A model generated the notes under the pieces. That model saw only the letters and a program-made list of their open reading frames with translations. It was not told where the DNA came from and did no database searches. From Thermodesulfitimonas autotrophica (GTDB lineage Bacteria > Bacillota > Desulfotomaculia > Desulfotomaculales > Ammonificaceae): a DNA stretch of 64,000 nt. Every line of letters begins with the position of its first letter. The stretch's first letter is position 1. The stretch covers positions 442,460 through 506,459 of the forward strand of contig NZ_RKRE01000001.1 in the NCBI RefSeq assembly GCF_003815015.1. The letters are read 5' to 3'. Made by a program: the position numbers and the translations under genes. Below are positions 27,282 through 36,532 of this stretch, piece by piece.

Positions 27282-28289
27282 TTACGCTTCAGCCTTATCC
27301 TCGTCTGGCCTTAAGGTCTGCCGCGGCTTCTGCTTGAAAGTAACCTCGCCCCCCACGAAGCGCCGTTTCGTCCCGTCCGGAGAGACGAGGACGAGACGCC
27401 CTTCGGCGTCAACCCCGGCAACCGTGCCCCGGGCTACACTGCCGCCGCAGCAGATTTCCACTTCGCGCCCCAGGAGGCAAAGGCGGCGCTCGTAGTCCTC
27501 CCGGAAGGGAGCAAACCCTTCCCGGCACCAGCAGCTGTAGTACCGCTCAGCGGCGGCAAGAATGGCTGACAGGAGCTGCGGGCGGCTCAGCGCCTCCCCA
27601 GCAATCTTTTGGAGTGAAGTCGCCGTCTTTTCGAGCGGCGCGGGAAAGGAGGTTATATTTACGTTAAGCCCGATGCCCGCAACAACAAAGTGCACTGCCT
27701 CCGCCTCCGCCCCGAGTTCCACCAGGATACCCCCGACCTTTTTTCCTTGGTACACAATGTCGTTCGGCCACTTCACTTCGACTGACGGAAGCGGAAAAGC
27801 CGCGACTCCGTCGGTAACGGCCAGCGAGAGCAAAACCGGCAGACTCTGTGTCGCCGCCGGCGAAACGGGTGGGCGGAGGACGAGAGAAAACCAGAGGCCG
27901 CCGGGAGGAGAGTGCCACGCCCGGCCCAGCCGGCCCCGACCGCCGGTCTGCTCCTCAGCGACAACCAGCGCACCCTCCGGAGCACCCTGGCGGGCAAGCT
28001 CTTTGGCGACATCATTCGTGGAGGAAACTACGGGGTAGAAATGGTAGGGCCGGCCAAACTTCCCCCGCACCAAGGGCGAAAAAAGCGGCGGGTATAACGC
28101 GTCGGGCACCTTTAAGAGCCGGTAACCGCGCCGGGGACTCCCCGCGATTTCGTAACCCTCGTCCCGCAACGCCTCGATATGCTTCCAGACCGCGCACCGG
28201 GAAACGCCGAGAGCGCCACTCAGTTCCGCTCCGGACACGAAGTCCGCAGCCGCAAGCAACCGGGCCAGCAGCTTCTCGCGCAACGACAC
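27282..28289 (-). CDS. birA: bifunctional biotin operon repressor / biotin-protein ligase
   Basis: 335 residues. Residues 1-65 form a winged HTH (SGALGVSRCAVWKHIEALRDEGYEI), and the rest is the ligase domain with the biotinyl-AMP loop GGRGRLGRAWHSP and KWPNDIVYQGKKVGGIL, followed by the C-terminal SH3-like domain. It attaches biotin to carboxylase subunits and probably represses biotin genes, none of which is in view. It starts 6 bases downstream of nadC. Confidence 0.95.
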   Translation of the reverse strand: MSLREKLLARLLAAADFVSGAELSGALGVSRCAVWKHIEALRDEGYEIAGSPRRGYRLLKVPDALYPPLFSPLVRGKFGRPYHFYPVVSSTNDVAKELARQGAPEGALVVAEEQTGGRGRLGRAWHSPPGGLWFSLVLRPPVSPAATQSLPVLLSLAVTDGVAAFPLPSVEVKWPNDIVYQGKKVGGILVELGAEAEAVHFVVAGIGLNVNITSFPAPLEKTATSLQKIAGEALSRPQLLSAILAAAERYYSCWCREGFAPFREDYERRLCLLGREVEICCGGSVARGTVAGVDAEGRLVLVSPDGTKRRFVGGEVTFKQKPRQTLRPDEDKAEA

Positions 28290-28294
28290 AACCG

Positions 28295-29143
28295 CTAACG
28301 GACCTCCACGATCTCCAGCGAAATATCGAGGGCGCGCGCCGAGTGGGTGAGCGCCCCTGCGGAAATAAAATCCACGCCGGTTGCCGCTACCTCCCGGACA
28401 TTCTCCTCCGTAATCCCGCCGGAGGCCTCAACCAGCGCCCGCCCGCCGATGCGCCGGACGGCCTCCCGCATCGCCGCCACCGGCATATTATCCAGCATAA
28501 TGATGTCGGCCCCCGCGGCAAGCGCCTCTTCAACCTCGTCCAGGCTTTGGACCTCCACCTCGACCTTTAAGGTATGGGGGGCACGCGCCCGCGCGCGCGC
28601 CACCGCCTCCCTTATGCCGCCGGCAGCCCGGATATGGTTGTCCTTAATCAGGATACCGTCAAAAAGCCCAAACCGGTGGTTCCGCCCGCCGCCGGCCCGC
28701 ACCGCGTACTTTTCGAGCGCGCGTAAGCCCGGCGTGGTCTTCCGCGTATCGAGAACCACCGCGCGTAGCCCTTCAACCGCCGCAACCAGCCGTCTTGTCC
28801 GGGTAGCAATGCCCGAAAGGTGGCGCACAAAATTCAGCGCCACCCGCTCCCCCGTCAGGATCGTCCTCGCCCGCCCCGCAACCACGGCGAGTACGGCTCC
28901 CGCCTTAACGGCACTGCCCTCCGCAACCTCTGCCCAAAACTCGGTCTCCGGGTCGAGCCGCCTGAAAACCCGCCCCGCCACCGGAAGGCCCGCAACGACT
29001 CCCTCTTCCTTAGCAATGAATTCGGCCCGCGCCCAGAGTGTCTCCGGGACGACGCTCTCCGTAGTGATATCGCCGGGACCGAGATCTTCCCGCAAGGCCA
29101 TATCGATAAGCCGGTCAAGCCCGGCAACTAACGCGCCGTCCAA
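28295..29143 (-). CDS. nadC: quinolinate phosphoribosyltransferase
   Basis: 282 residues, normal length. Converts quinolinate and PRPP to nicotinate mononucleotide. Family motifs: EDLGPGDITTESV near the start, the substrate-binding DTRKTTPGLRALEKYAVRAGG, and the C-terminal barrel segments LDNMPVAAMREA and EASGGITEENV. Third gene of the nadA-nadB-nadC set, 4 bases from nadB. Confidence 0.97.
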   Translation of the reverse strand: MDGALVAGLDRLIDMALREDLGPGDITTESVVPETLWARAEFIAKEEGVVAGLPVAGRVFRRLDPETEFWAEVAEGSAVKAGAVLAVVAGRARTILTGERVALNFVRHLSGIATRTRRLVAAVEGLRAVVLDTRKTTPGLRALEKYAVRAGGGRNHRFGLFDGILIKDNHIRAAGGIREAVARARARAPHTLKVEVEVQSLDEVEEALAAGADIIMLDNMPVAAMREAVRRIGGRALVEASGGITEENVREVAATGVDFISAGALTHSARALDISLEIVEVR

Positions 29144-29147
29144 GCTC

Positions 29148-30731
29148 CTACACCTGCCGCCGCAGGATGATGTGTTTCCGCCAGCGCGGTTTGCTTTCGG
29201 GATAATCGGTGCGGTAATGCCCGCCGCGCGACTCCGTCCGCATCAGCGCCGCCTCGGCAATCAGTTCGGCCACGTCAAACATGTTCCGGAACTCCATCGC
29301 TTCGGGCGTCCGAACCTCCCGGCCCCGCAGCCACTCCCACTCCTCGAAACGCCGCAATATGGCCTCCAGCCCGGCAGCCGTGCGGACAGGGCCGACATGT
29401 TCCTGCATGAGTGACTGCAGTTCGGTGCGCAACGCGGCGATATCGGCGCCCGTCAGAGGCTCCAGCCCCTCACCCGCCGCGTGGTTTTCCACCGGCTCCG
29501 GTAAAAAGAAACGTGCGTGTTCGACAATCATCCCGCCAAAAACAAGGCCGTCGAGAAGGGAGTTGGAAGCCAAACGGTTGGCGCCGTGAACCCCGGCGCA
29601 GGCCGTCTCGCCGCAGGCATAAAGTCCTTTAATATTTGTTTCCCCGTGAATGCCTGTCTTAACCCCACCCATAAAATAATGGGCCGCCGGCGCGACAGGA
29701 ATGAGGTCCCGGGCCAAATCAAGCCCGTAACTTTTAAGCCGCTGCGTAATCGTCGGAAAACGCTCCCGCACCTTCTCCGGGTCGAGATGGGCAAGACTCA
29801 GGTAAACGCTCTCACTACCGTCCGCTGCCAGTTCCTTCAGAATCGCGCGCACCACAACGTCGCGCGGCGCCAACTCGGCCAGGGGGTGGTAACGGGGCAT
29901 AAAACGTTCGCCACGAGAATTTAAAAGGAGCCCGCCTTCCCCGCGAACGGCCTCCGAGATTAAGAAGCGGGGGGCGCCCTTTAAATTGAGCACCGTGGGG
30001 TGAAACTGGATGAACTCCATATCCATGACTTCCGCGCCAGCCCGGTAGGCAAGCGCTATACCGTCGCCGGTTACTACCGGGGGATTAGTGGTATCCCGGT
30101 AGACCTGCCCGGCACCGCCGGTGGCCACAACCACAATACGGGAGCGAAAGACCCGGAGTTTACCGGCAGTGCTATCCCAGACAAGGACCCCCCAGCAGAC
30201 ACCGCGGGAAACCAACAGATCGACCACAAAGTGGCCCTCAAGCACCTTGATGCGGGGGTTCGCGCGCACCGCCGCAGAGAGAACGCGCTGGATTTCGGCG
30301 CCAGTCGCGTCACCCGCCGCGTGCAGGATGCGCCGCCGGGTGTGTGCTCCCTCCCGGGTGAGGTCCAGCCGGCCGTTAGCCCGGTCAAAACGAGCGCCAA
30401 GCTCGATCAATTCCTCGATTCTTGCAGGGCCTTCCGTTACCAGAATCTTCACCGCGTCCGGGTCGCAGAGGTCGGCTCCGGCCTTGAGCGTATCTTCGTA
30501 GTGCAGGACCGGTGAATCGCTGGGGCCTACTGCCGCCGCTATCCCTCCCTGAGCCCGCTCCGTAGCCGTATCGTCTATACCGCGCTTCGTCAGCACAACA
30601 ACATCGCCCCAAAAGCGGCTCGCCGTGTGCGCCGCGTACAAGCCGGCGATACCGCTGCCAAGGACGAGAAAACCGCATTCAACCGCGTCAAGTTCGCGGG
30701 TGTCAAAGTTTAAGAGGTAGCGCCCCATCAT
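29148..30731 (-). CDS. nadB: L-aspartate oxidase
   Basis: 527 residues, a flavoprotein oxidising aspartate to iminoaspartate for NAD synthesis. FAD site VLGSGIAGLYAA, substrate/FAD region ERAQGGIAAAVG, active-site stretch FIQFHPTVLN and HYFMGGVKTGIHGETN, and a C-terminal helical domain. In an anaerobe the electron acceptor is probably fumarate or a quinone rather than oxygen; this is known for the family, not visible here. Confidence 0.97.
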   Translation of the reverse strand: MMGRYLLNFDTRELDAVECGFLVLGSGIAGLYAAHTASRFWGDVVVLTKRGIDDTATERAQGGIAAAVGPSDSPVLHYEDTLKAGADLCDPDAVKILVTEGPARIEELIELGARFDRANGRLDLTREGAHTRRRILHAAGDATGAEIQRVLSAAVRANPRIKVLEGHFVVDLLVSRGVCWGVLVWDSTAGKLRVFRSRIVVVATGGAGQVYRDTTNPPVVTGDGIALAYRAGAEVMDMEFIQFHPTVLNLKGAPRFLISEAVRGEGGLLLNSRGERFMPRYHPLAELAPRDVVVRAILKELAADGSESVYLSLAHLDPEKVRERFPTITQRLKSYGLDLARDLIPVAPAAHYFMGGVKTGIHGETNIKGLYACGETACAGVHGANRLASNSLLDGLVFGGMIVEHARFFLPEPVENHAAGEGLEPLTGADIAALRTELQSLMQEHVGPVRTAAGLEAILRRFEEWEWLRGREVRTPEAMEFRNMFDVAELIAEAALMRTESRGGHYRTDYPESKPRWRKHIILRRQV

Positions 30732-30742
30732 CCTACCCGCTC

Positions 30743-31663
30743 CTATCCCAGCGCGAGCATCCGTTCTACCGCCTGCACGGCCCGTTCTCTAACATCTTCC
30801 GGCACTGTCACCCGGGGTGCCAGGTCACGGAGCGCCCGGTAAACCTTATCGAGCGTTGTCCGCTTCATATTCGGGCAGACCAGCCGCGGGGAGGCCAGGT
30901 GAAACTTTTTCTCCGGGTTCTGCCTCCGGAGCTGGTGCAAAAGTCCTTCTTCCGTCACGACAATAAACTCGCGGGCTGCGCTATCAAGGGCGTAACGGAG
31001 CATTCCGGAGGTGCTGGCCACCTTATCGGCAAGGGCAAGGACCTCTGGCCGGCACTCAGGATGCGCGATGACCTCGGCCGCAGGATGTTCCTGCTTCGCC
31101 CTGAGAATATCCTCGGCCCGCATCTGGTCGTGGATAGGGCAGTAACCATCCCAAAAAATAATCTTGCGGTCGGGGTTCTGCGCCGCCGCATACAGCCCGA
31201 GATTGCGGTCGGGGACGAAAAGGATGTCCTTTTCTGGGGGCAGGCTCCGCACCACTCTGGCAGCATTGGCCGACGTGCAAACAATGTCGCTCTCCGCCTT
31301 AACCGCCGCCGTTGTGTTTACGTAGGCCACCACAACCGGCCCGCGCAACTCTGCCTTGCGCGCCCGCAACGCCTCGGGAGTGATCATCTCGGCCAGCGGG
31401 CAACCTGCCCTTGGATCGGGGATAAGGACCACTTTTTCCGGGGAGAGGATGGCTGCCGTTTCCGCCATGAAGTGGACGCCGCAGAAGACCAGGACTTTGG
31501 CCGCGGTTGTCGCCGCCCGCCGGGATAATTCCAGTGAGTCACCGATAAAGTCGGCGATATCCTGGATCTCCGGCCGCTGGTAGTAGTGGCTCAGGATCAG
31601 CGCATCGCGCTCCTCCTTCAGCCGCCTGATTGCCGCGCTCAGCTCCGCACCGGTTTCTCCCAT
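30743..31663 (-). CDS. nadA: quinolinate synthase
   Basis: 306 residues. Condenses iminoaspartate with dihydroxyacetone phosphate using a [4Fe-4S] cluster. Cluster cysteines are in VFCGVHFMAETA, the HPECRPEV block and the C-terminal LVCPNMKRTT; ILSHYYQRPEIQDIADFIGDS marks the N-terminal domain. First gene of nadABC, 11 bases upstream of nadB. Confidence 0.97.
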   Translation of the reverse strand: MGETGAELSAAIRRLKEERDALILSHYYQRPEIQDIADFIGDSLELSRRAATTAAKVLVFCGVHFMAETAAILSPEKVVLIPDPRAGCPLAEMITPEALRARKAELRGPVVVAYVNTTAAVKAESDIVCTSANAARVVRSLPPEKDILFVPDRNLGLYAAAQNPDRKIIFWDGYCPIHDQMRAEDILRAKQEHPAAEVIAHPECRPEVLALADKVASTSGMLRYALDSAAREFIVVTEEGLLHQLRRQNPEKKFHLASPRLVCPNMKRTTLDKVYRALRDLAPRVTVPEDVRERAVQAVERMLALG

Positions 31664-31736
31664 TAGAACCTCTCCGAACCATCCGGGCCCAAGTTAACCT
31701 TAATTGTAGCGGGACCGGCCCCTTCTGTCAATACGG

Positions 31737-32117
31737 TTAGCAGGGACCCCAGACCTCTTCGCGCTTCACTTCCACCGCGCGGTTATTCTCGTCTACAACC
31801 ACTATCCGCGGGCGGAAGCCCCTTGCCTCCTGATAAGGAACAAGGGCGTAGGCGATGATAATTATCTTGTCTCCTGGCTCGCCCAGACGGGCCGCCGCAC
31901 CGTTGAGCGCAACGATCCCGGACTCCCGCGGTCCGGCGATGGTGTAGGTTTCCAGACGCGCCCCGTTATTGATGTTCACCACCTGGACCTTCTCACCCGG
32001 CAGAATATCGGCCGCCTCCAAGAGCGCTTCGTCAATGGTGATGCTCCCTACATAATTCAGGTTCGTTTCCCTAACTGTTGCCCGGTGGATCTTGCCGCGC
32101 AACATCGTAAGCAACAC
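31737..32117 (-). CDS. panD: aspartate 1-decarboxylase precursor
   Basis: 126 residues. Makes beta-alanine for pantothenate. The self-cleavage site Gly24-Ser25 ([11 protein letters not shown]) creates the pyruvoyl group on Ser25. The GTG start at 32117 lies 7 bases after GAGGTG in the panC end and gives the family N-terminus ([12 protein letters not shown], compare MIRTMLQGKLHR). Adjacent to panC (1-base gap). Confidence 0.96.
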   Translation of the reverse strand: MLLTMLRGKIHRATVRETNLNYVGSITIDEALLEAADILPGEKVQVVNINNGARLETYTIAGPRESGIVALNGAAARLGEPGDKIIIIAYALVPYQEARGFRPRIVVVDENNRAVEVKREEVWGPC

Positions 32118-32118
32118 T

Positions 32119-32979
32119 CTACTTCACCTCTACCAGTACGTTATCAATCAACCGCGCCCGGCCAAAGCGCGCCGCAACCGCAATCAGAACCGCTCCCGCT
32201 TCAATCTTCGTGACCGGTTTAAGACCGGGCCAGCTCACCACCTCGGCGTAGTCAAGCTGCGCCAGCGGCTCGCTGCCTATTTCCCGGACAAGCAGTTCCT
32301 TAAGCTTGGCCGCATCCCTTTCCCCTGCCAGGATCGCCCTCTCCGCTAATTTAAGGCTCCGGTAGAGCACCGGCGCCGCCCGCCTCTCTTCAGGGCTCAG
32401 GTAAGTATTGCGGGAACTCACGGCGAGACCGTCATCCTCCCGCACCGTGGGGTGAGCTTTAACCTGTACCGGGAAGTTCAAGTCCTCCACCATCCGGCGG
32501 ATGACCACCACCTGCTGCGCATCCTTCATTCCGAAGTAAGCCACATCCGGCTGCACGATATTAAAGAGTTTGGCCACCACCGTCGCCACGCCCCGGAAAT
32601 GGCCGGGACGCGAGCGCCCGCACAAAACATCCGTTACGCCCCCGCCCACCTCTACGGTGGTCGCAAACCCCTCCGGGTACATTGCCGCCACCGCCGGAAC
32701 GAAGAGCGCATCAGTCCCGGCAGCGCGACAAAGCTCCTTATCCCGCTCCAGATCCCGCGGGTATTCCCGGTAGTCCTCCCGCGGGCCGAACTGGAGCGGG
32801 TTGACAAAAATGCTCACCACCAGGAGATCAACCGCCGGATCCGCTTTCGCCGCTTTCATCAGCGCCACGTGACCCTGGTGCAGAAAACCCATCGTCGGGA
32901 CGAAGCCCACCCGCTTGCCCTGGGCCCGCATCTGGGCCAGGTAGCCCCGCAAGGCCGCAATATCTTCGAAAACTTGCAC
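32119..32979 (-). CDS. panC: pantothenate synthetase
   Basis: 286 residues. Joins pantoate and beta-alanine with ATP. Motifs: [15 protein letters not shown] with the adenylate-binding Hx[39 protein letters not shown] and the KMSKS-like [12 protein letters not shown]. Lies between panB and panD. Confidence 0.97.
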   Translation of the reverse strand: MQVFEDIAALRGYLAQMRAQGKRVGFVPTMGFLHQGHVALMKAAKADPAVDLLVVSIFVNPLQFGPREDYREYPRDLERDKELCRAAGTDALFVPAVAAMYPEGFATTVEVGGGVTDVLCGRSRPGHFRGVATVVAKLFNIVQPDVAYFGMKDAQQVVVIRRMVEDLNFPVQVKAHPTVREDDGLAVSSRNTYLSPEERRAAPVLYRSLKLAERAILAGERDAAKLKELLVREIGSEPLAQLDYAEVVSWPGLKPVTKIEAGAVLIAVAARFGRARLIDNVLVEVK

Positions 32980-33064
32980 TGGTAAGCCCCCTTTTTACGC
33001 CGTAAACTTAAAGATCCCGCACCGCGTTGGGTACAGGCCTTTCTGGCGCCACGCAGCAACCCAA

Positions 33065-33919
33065 TTAAGGCTTCTCTTTGGCGGCATAAAACTGGGCCAG
33101 CTCTTCCGGAGGCATCGTAAAGCTGTGCTCCGGACCGGGAAATTGGCGGCGCTGCACCTCTTCCCGAAAGGCAGCAAGCGCGCGCATAACCTCGTCCACC
33201 AGGTTCGCATAACGCTTGGCGAACTTCGGCGCAAAGCCGCCGTAGAGCCCGAGCAGGTCGTGGGTCACCAATACCTGGCCGTCACAGTCTACCCCCGCAC
33301 CGATGCCGATTGTGGGCACCGGCACGTTTTCGGTAATGTAACGCGCCACTTCTGCAGGAACACACTCGAGCACAATCGCAAAGGCGCCGGCTTCGGCCAG
33401 GCTGAAGGCGTCCTCTACCAGGCGCTGCGCCGCAGCCGCCTGGCGTCCCTGAACCCGGTAGCCGCCAAGCTGGTGCACGTACTGCGGGGTTAGCCCAATA
33501 TGCCCCATGACCGGGATACCGCTCGTCACGATCGCCTTCACCGTCGCTGCAAACTCCCGTCCGCCCTCGAGTTTCACCGCCTGCGCTCCCGCCTCTTTCA
33601 GGAAACGTCCCGCATTGCGTACCGCCTCCTCCCGCGAAGCCTGGTAGGAGAGAAACGGCATATCGCCGATAACCATTGCCCGCGAAACGGCCCGCGCTAC
33701 CGCCCTTGTATGGTGCAGCATTTCCTCCATGGTAACCGGAAGGGTCGACGGGTAACCGAGAATGACGTTGCCCACCGAATCCCCAACCAGAATCGCGTCA
33801 ATACCCGCTTCGTCCACCAGCCGCGCCGTGGGGAAGTCGTAAGCGGTCAGCATGGTAACCGGACGTTTTTCCTCTTTCCAGCGTCGAAAATCGGCCGTTG
33901 TAACCCGCTCCTTACTCAA
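33065..33919 (-). CDS. panB: 3-methyl-2-oxobutanoate hydroxymethyltransferase
   Basis: 284 residues from the TTG at 33919, chosen for homology (SKERVTTADFRRWKEE) and because the frame above it overlaps the previous gene. Motifs TAYDFPTARLVDEAGID, VGDSVGNVILGY, VKLEGG and IGIGAGVDCDGQVLV. Forms ketopantoate with methylene-tetrahydrofolate. The start abuts the stop codon of the DUF2520 gene, so the two are translationally linked. Confidence 0.96.
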   Translation of the reverse strand: MSKERVTTADFRRWKEEKRPVTMLTAYDFPTARLVDEAGIDAILVGDSVGNVILGYPSTLPVTMEEMLHHTRAVARAVSRAMVIGDMPFLSYQASREEAVRNAGRFLKEAGAQAVKLEGGREFAATVKAIVTSGIPVMGHIGLTPQYVHQLGGYRVQGRQAAAAQRLVEDAFSLAEAGAFAIVLECVPAEVARYITENVPVPTIGIGAGVDCDGQVLVTHDLLGLYGGFAPKFAKRYANLVDEVMRALAAFREEVQRRQFPGPEHSFTMPPEELAQFYAAKEKP

Positions 33920-33921
33920 CC

Positions 33922-34782
33922 CTACTTCACCTCGCCGAAGATTTTTTTCAGTACCGCTGCGTCTTCCTCCCTTAGGCCTTTCTCTGCTGCCAGGTCCACC
34001 GTATAGAGCCCGAGTAGCCGGTAAAATTCCCACTCTGCAGCCGTCATCGCCTCCTTGTGTCGCCGGATGGTCTCAACATCGCCGCGCGCGATAGGGCCCG
34101 TCAACCCCGCCACTGGCCCAACCGCCCCTACATTCTGTAAGGTGCCCTGAATTAAAGGAAGAAAAGCCGGGAAGATTTTCTCCTCCGGGAACCCCGCCCG
34201 CCTGGCCAGCGCCAGAAAGAAATCCAGAAGGGTGACAAGGTAATTCGAAGCCACGCAGGCCGCCGCATGGTAGAGCGGCTTTGCCTCCGGCGCAATCGCG
34301 AAAAACTCCCCGCCTAAATCATCAACCAGCCGCCGCGCCAATGGCAGCGCCGCCGCATCGCCTTCAAAGGTGAAGCAGGATCCCGGAAGCCGGGTCACCG
34401 CGAGTTCGGGCGAGGCGAAAGATTGTAGCGGGTGCAGGGAAAAGATGACCGCCCCGGCCCGGCGCGCCGGTTCGAGAATCGCTGCCGGTAGCGCCCCGCT
34501 GGCGTGTCCCACAAACTGCCCGGGGCGGAACCCGCCGCCCGCAAAGATTTCCGCCGCCACCGCGCCGATAAGTCCGTCCGGCGTGGTAATCCAGACCAGG
34601 TCGCCTTCCCGCGCCGCCGCCGCGTTCGCAAGCACCCGCGCCCCCGTCTTTTCCGCCAGTCGCGCCGCTGCAGCAGGGGTCCGGCTCGCCACGGCTACCA
34701 CCGGGTAACCCTTCTCCTGCAACCGCAGGGCAAAGGCCGTGCCGACCTTCCCCGCGCCGATTACCGCCACTTTTGGTAGCAA
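33922..34782 (-). CDS. Rossmann-like/DUF2520 dehydrogenase, candidate ketopantoate reductase
   Basis: About 286 residues from the TTG at 34782 (after AGGGGGTGA). The N-terminal NAD(P) domain has KVAVIGAGKVGTAFA; the middle has HASGALPAAIL and FSLHPLQSFASPE; the C-terminal helical DUF2520 part has AACVASNYLVTLLD and NVGAVGPVAGLTGPIARGD. Proteins of this type sit in many Firmicutes pan operons, and PanG of Francisella, a non-PanE ketopantoate reductase, is to my knowledge of the same architecture. As no PanE is present in the operon it probably fills the ketopantoate-to-pantoate step, though IlvC could also do so. Confidence 0.85.
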   Translation of the reverse strand: MLPKVAVIGAGKVGTAFALRLQEKGYPVVAVASRTPAAAARLAEKTGARVLANAAAAREGDLVWITTPDGLIGAVAAEIFAGGGFRPGQFVGHASGALPAAILEPARRAGAVIFSLHPLQSFASPELAVTRLPGSCFTFEGDAAALPLARRLVDDLGGEFFAIAPEAKPLYHAAACVASNYLVTLLDFFLALARRAGFPEEKIFPAFLPLIQGTLQNVGAVGPVAGLTGPIARGDVETIRRHKEAMTAAEWEFYRLLGLYTVDLAAEKGLREEDAAVLKKIFGEVK

Positions 34783-34988
34783 GACCGTCACCCCCTGAAA
34801 AACAAAAACCTCCCGGACCCGGTGTCCGAAAGGCGAAAGCTGCCTACCTCCCGTCTCGGTCCGCAGCGGCTCCAAGCGGTTATGTCCGGCCAAAACAGAA
34901 AACGGTGCGGCTCTAATCTGATGCCGCCCTTAACAAAAACCCCTTAAGCTCCCTATATTTTAGCACAGGGCCGTAGCGCTGGCAACCG

Positions 34989-35723
34989 TTACGGCTTCAA
35001 ATACACAACGATCGTTTTCGTCTCCTGATTCCACTCGACCGTACCCCCGCTTGCCGCGACGAAAGGCCGTAACTCCACCCAGGTCCGGCCTTCAATGACC
35101 TGCAGGGGCACACCGGTAACGGCCCGGTTATCGATTACCAGGCGCGGCGCAGCAGGCGCTGGCGCCAGCACGAGGCCATAGTGGACAGCTACCGCCCGCG
35201 CGAGGGCCTTGGCCGCCCGCTCCTGAAAGCCGGGGTCTGATAGAAGCTTCTCTTCCCGCGGGTTGCTGATAAAGGCAAGTTCCGTTAGGACCGCCGGCAT
35301 TGCCGTGTGGCGCAGGACGTAAAATCCGGCCGTTTTCACGCCCCGGTCGCGTAAGCCCAATTCCCTCACTAACTCCGCCTGGATGAGCCGCGCAACCTCA
35401 GCAGCCTTTCCCATCTGCCGGAACGAGTAGGTCTCAATCCCGCCCGCTTCGGGCGTGGGGGCGCTGTTGCAGTGGATGCTCAGATAAAGGTCGGCTTGCC
35501 CGCGGTTGGCTATCTCGACCCGCGCCGCCAGGTCCCGCCCCACTTCCGGCAGCCAACTGACCCGGTCGCTTGCCCGGGTGAAAAATACCTCGGCCCCACT
35601 CTCCTGCAGGTAAAAGCCAGCCCTGAGAGCCACCGCCAGCGTTACGTCCTTTTCCTTCAGCCCGCCTGGGCCAACCGCCCCTGGATCATAACCGCCGTGG
35701 CCTGGATCGAGGCACACCCGCAT
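34989..35723 (-). CDS. N-acetylmuramoyl-L-alanine amidase (amidase_3) with stalk domain
   Basis: 244 residues. Zinc amidase domain (1-180) with ligands in LDPGHGG, the KEKD block and SIHCNS, and the catalytic Glu in TELAFISNP. A C-terminal stalk domain of about 50 residues (copper-amine-oxidase N-terminal-like) follows (VIDNRAVTGVPLQVIEGRTWV). It hydrolyses the bond between peptidoglycan glycan and peptide. There is no signal peptide, as in sporulation lysins such as CwlC that act inside the mother cell. GGGGAGTGAGG precedes the ATG. Confidence 0.92.
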   Translation of the reverse strand: MRVCLDPGHGGYDPGAVGPGGLKEKDVTLAVALRAGFYLQESGAEVFFTRASDRVSWLPEVGRDLAARVEIANRGQADLYLSIHCNSAPTPEAGGIETYSFRQMGKAAEVARLIQAELVRELGLRDRGVKTAGFYVLRHTAMPAVLTELAFISNPREEKLLSDPGFQERAAKALARAVAVHYGLVLAPAPAAPRLVIDNRAVTGVPLQVIEGRTWVELRPFVAASGGTVEWNQETKTIVVYLKP

Positions 35724-35848
35724 CCGCCCTCACTCCCCTAATGGTGACCAGTTCACTGGCGGCTGTTCCGGCCTGTTTTGCTCCCGCTCACTCTCTAAAA
35801 TATTGCGTGGCGGCATAAAATGCTACTGCACAACGGCAGAAAGCACCC

Positions 35849-36445
35849 TTAACGTCCGGGATTATACTTAAACCTGCCCACGACCACGTTCCAGTCAATC
35901 GCTTTCATGAACGCCGCCACGTAATCGGCCCGCTTGAGGCCGTAGTCGAGCAGGTAAGCGTGCTCGAAAACATCCATCACCAGCAGGGGCACGCCGCCCG
36001 TTAGGTGACCGACATCGTGTTCGTTGACCCAGGTATTGAAGAGGCGGTTACCTGCGGGGTCCAGATAGAGGACCACCCAGCCGATGCCGCGGATCAGGCC
36101 CAGGCCCTTAAACTCTTTCTCCCAGTTCTCGTAAGAGCCGAACTCCCGCACCAGGGCCTCGTAAAGGACGGATGTCTGGCTGAGGGGCGCGCCGCCCCGG
36201 GTCATATTCTCGAAATAGAGTTCGTGGAGTCTCATCCCGTTAAATTCCCAGCCAAACCGCCGCTTGAGCTCCGCGTACTCCGGTGTCCCCGTCTTCTCCG
36301 CCGCGGCCAAAGACCCCAGGATCGCCGCCAGCTTATTGGTATTTGTCACGTAACCCTGGTAGAGCGTGAAGTGGTTTTTTAAGAGCTGGTCGCTGAAACC
36401 TTCGAGCCCCAGGAGATGCTCATAGTTTTTCGCTTCGTACACCAC
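35849..36445 (-). CDS. Fe/Mn superoxide dismutase
   Basis: 198 residues. The metal ligands are all present: His25 (KNHFTLYQGY), His74 (MRLHELYFENM), Asp158 and His162 (MDVFEHAY). The usual DxWEHAY motif has Phe for Trp, and the N-terminal part is divergent, so this is one of the less typical SODs found in anaerobic Firmicutes; metal choice cannot be predicted. No signal peptide. It has short intergenic gaps on both sides (about 125 and 85 bases) and is probably its own unit. Confidence 0.92.
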   Translation of the reverse strand: MVYEAKNYEHLLGLEGFSDQLLKNHFTLYQGYVTNTNKLAAILGSLAAAEKTGTPEYAELKRRFGWEFNGMRLHELYFENMTRGGAPLSQTSVLYEALVREFGSYENWEKEFKGLGLIRGIGWVVLYLDPAGNRLFNTWVNEHDVGHLTGGVPLLVMDVFEHAYLLDYGLKRADYVAAFMKAIDWNVVVGRFKYNPGR

Positions 36446-36500
36446 CCGTTAACCTCCCTGTAAGGAAATCTTGCTGGCCACATTTTACCACACAGCGGTT

Positions 36501-36532
36501 AAAAAAATAGCGGGCCGCTTTTTGACCCGCTA
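36501..36532 (-). terminator. intrinsic terminator after surE
   Basis: Minus-strand TAGCGGG (36532-36526), loop, CCCGCTA (36514-36508) followed by TTTTTTT. The surE stop codon is part of the 5' arm. It ends the long transcript before the superoxide dismutase gene. Confidence 0.9.

Noticed and set aside
25595-29414. Long open frames on the plus strand opposite dus, coaX, birA and nadC (up to 371 codons)
   Set aside because: They are antisense to well-conserved enzymes, rich in Ser, Thr, Arg and Pro as expected for shadow frames in G+C-rich DNA, and lack ribosome binding sites.
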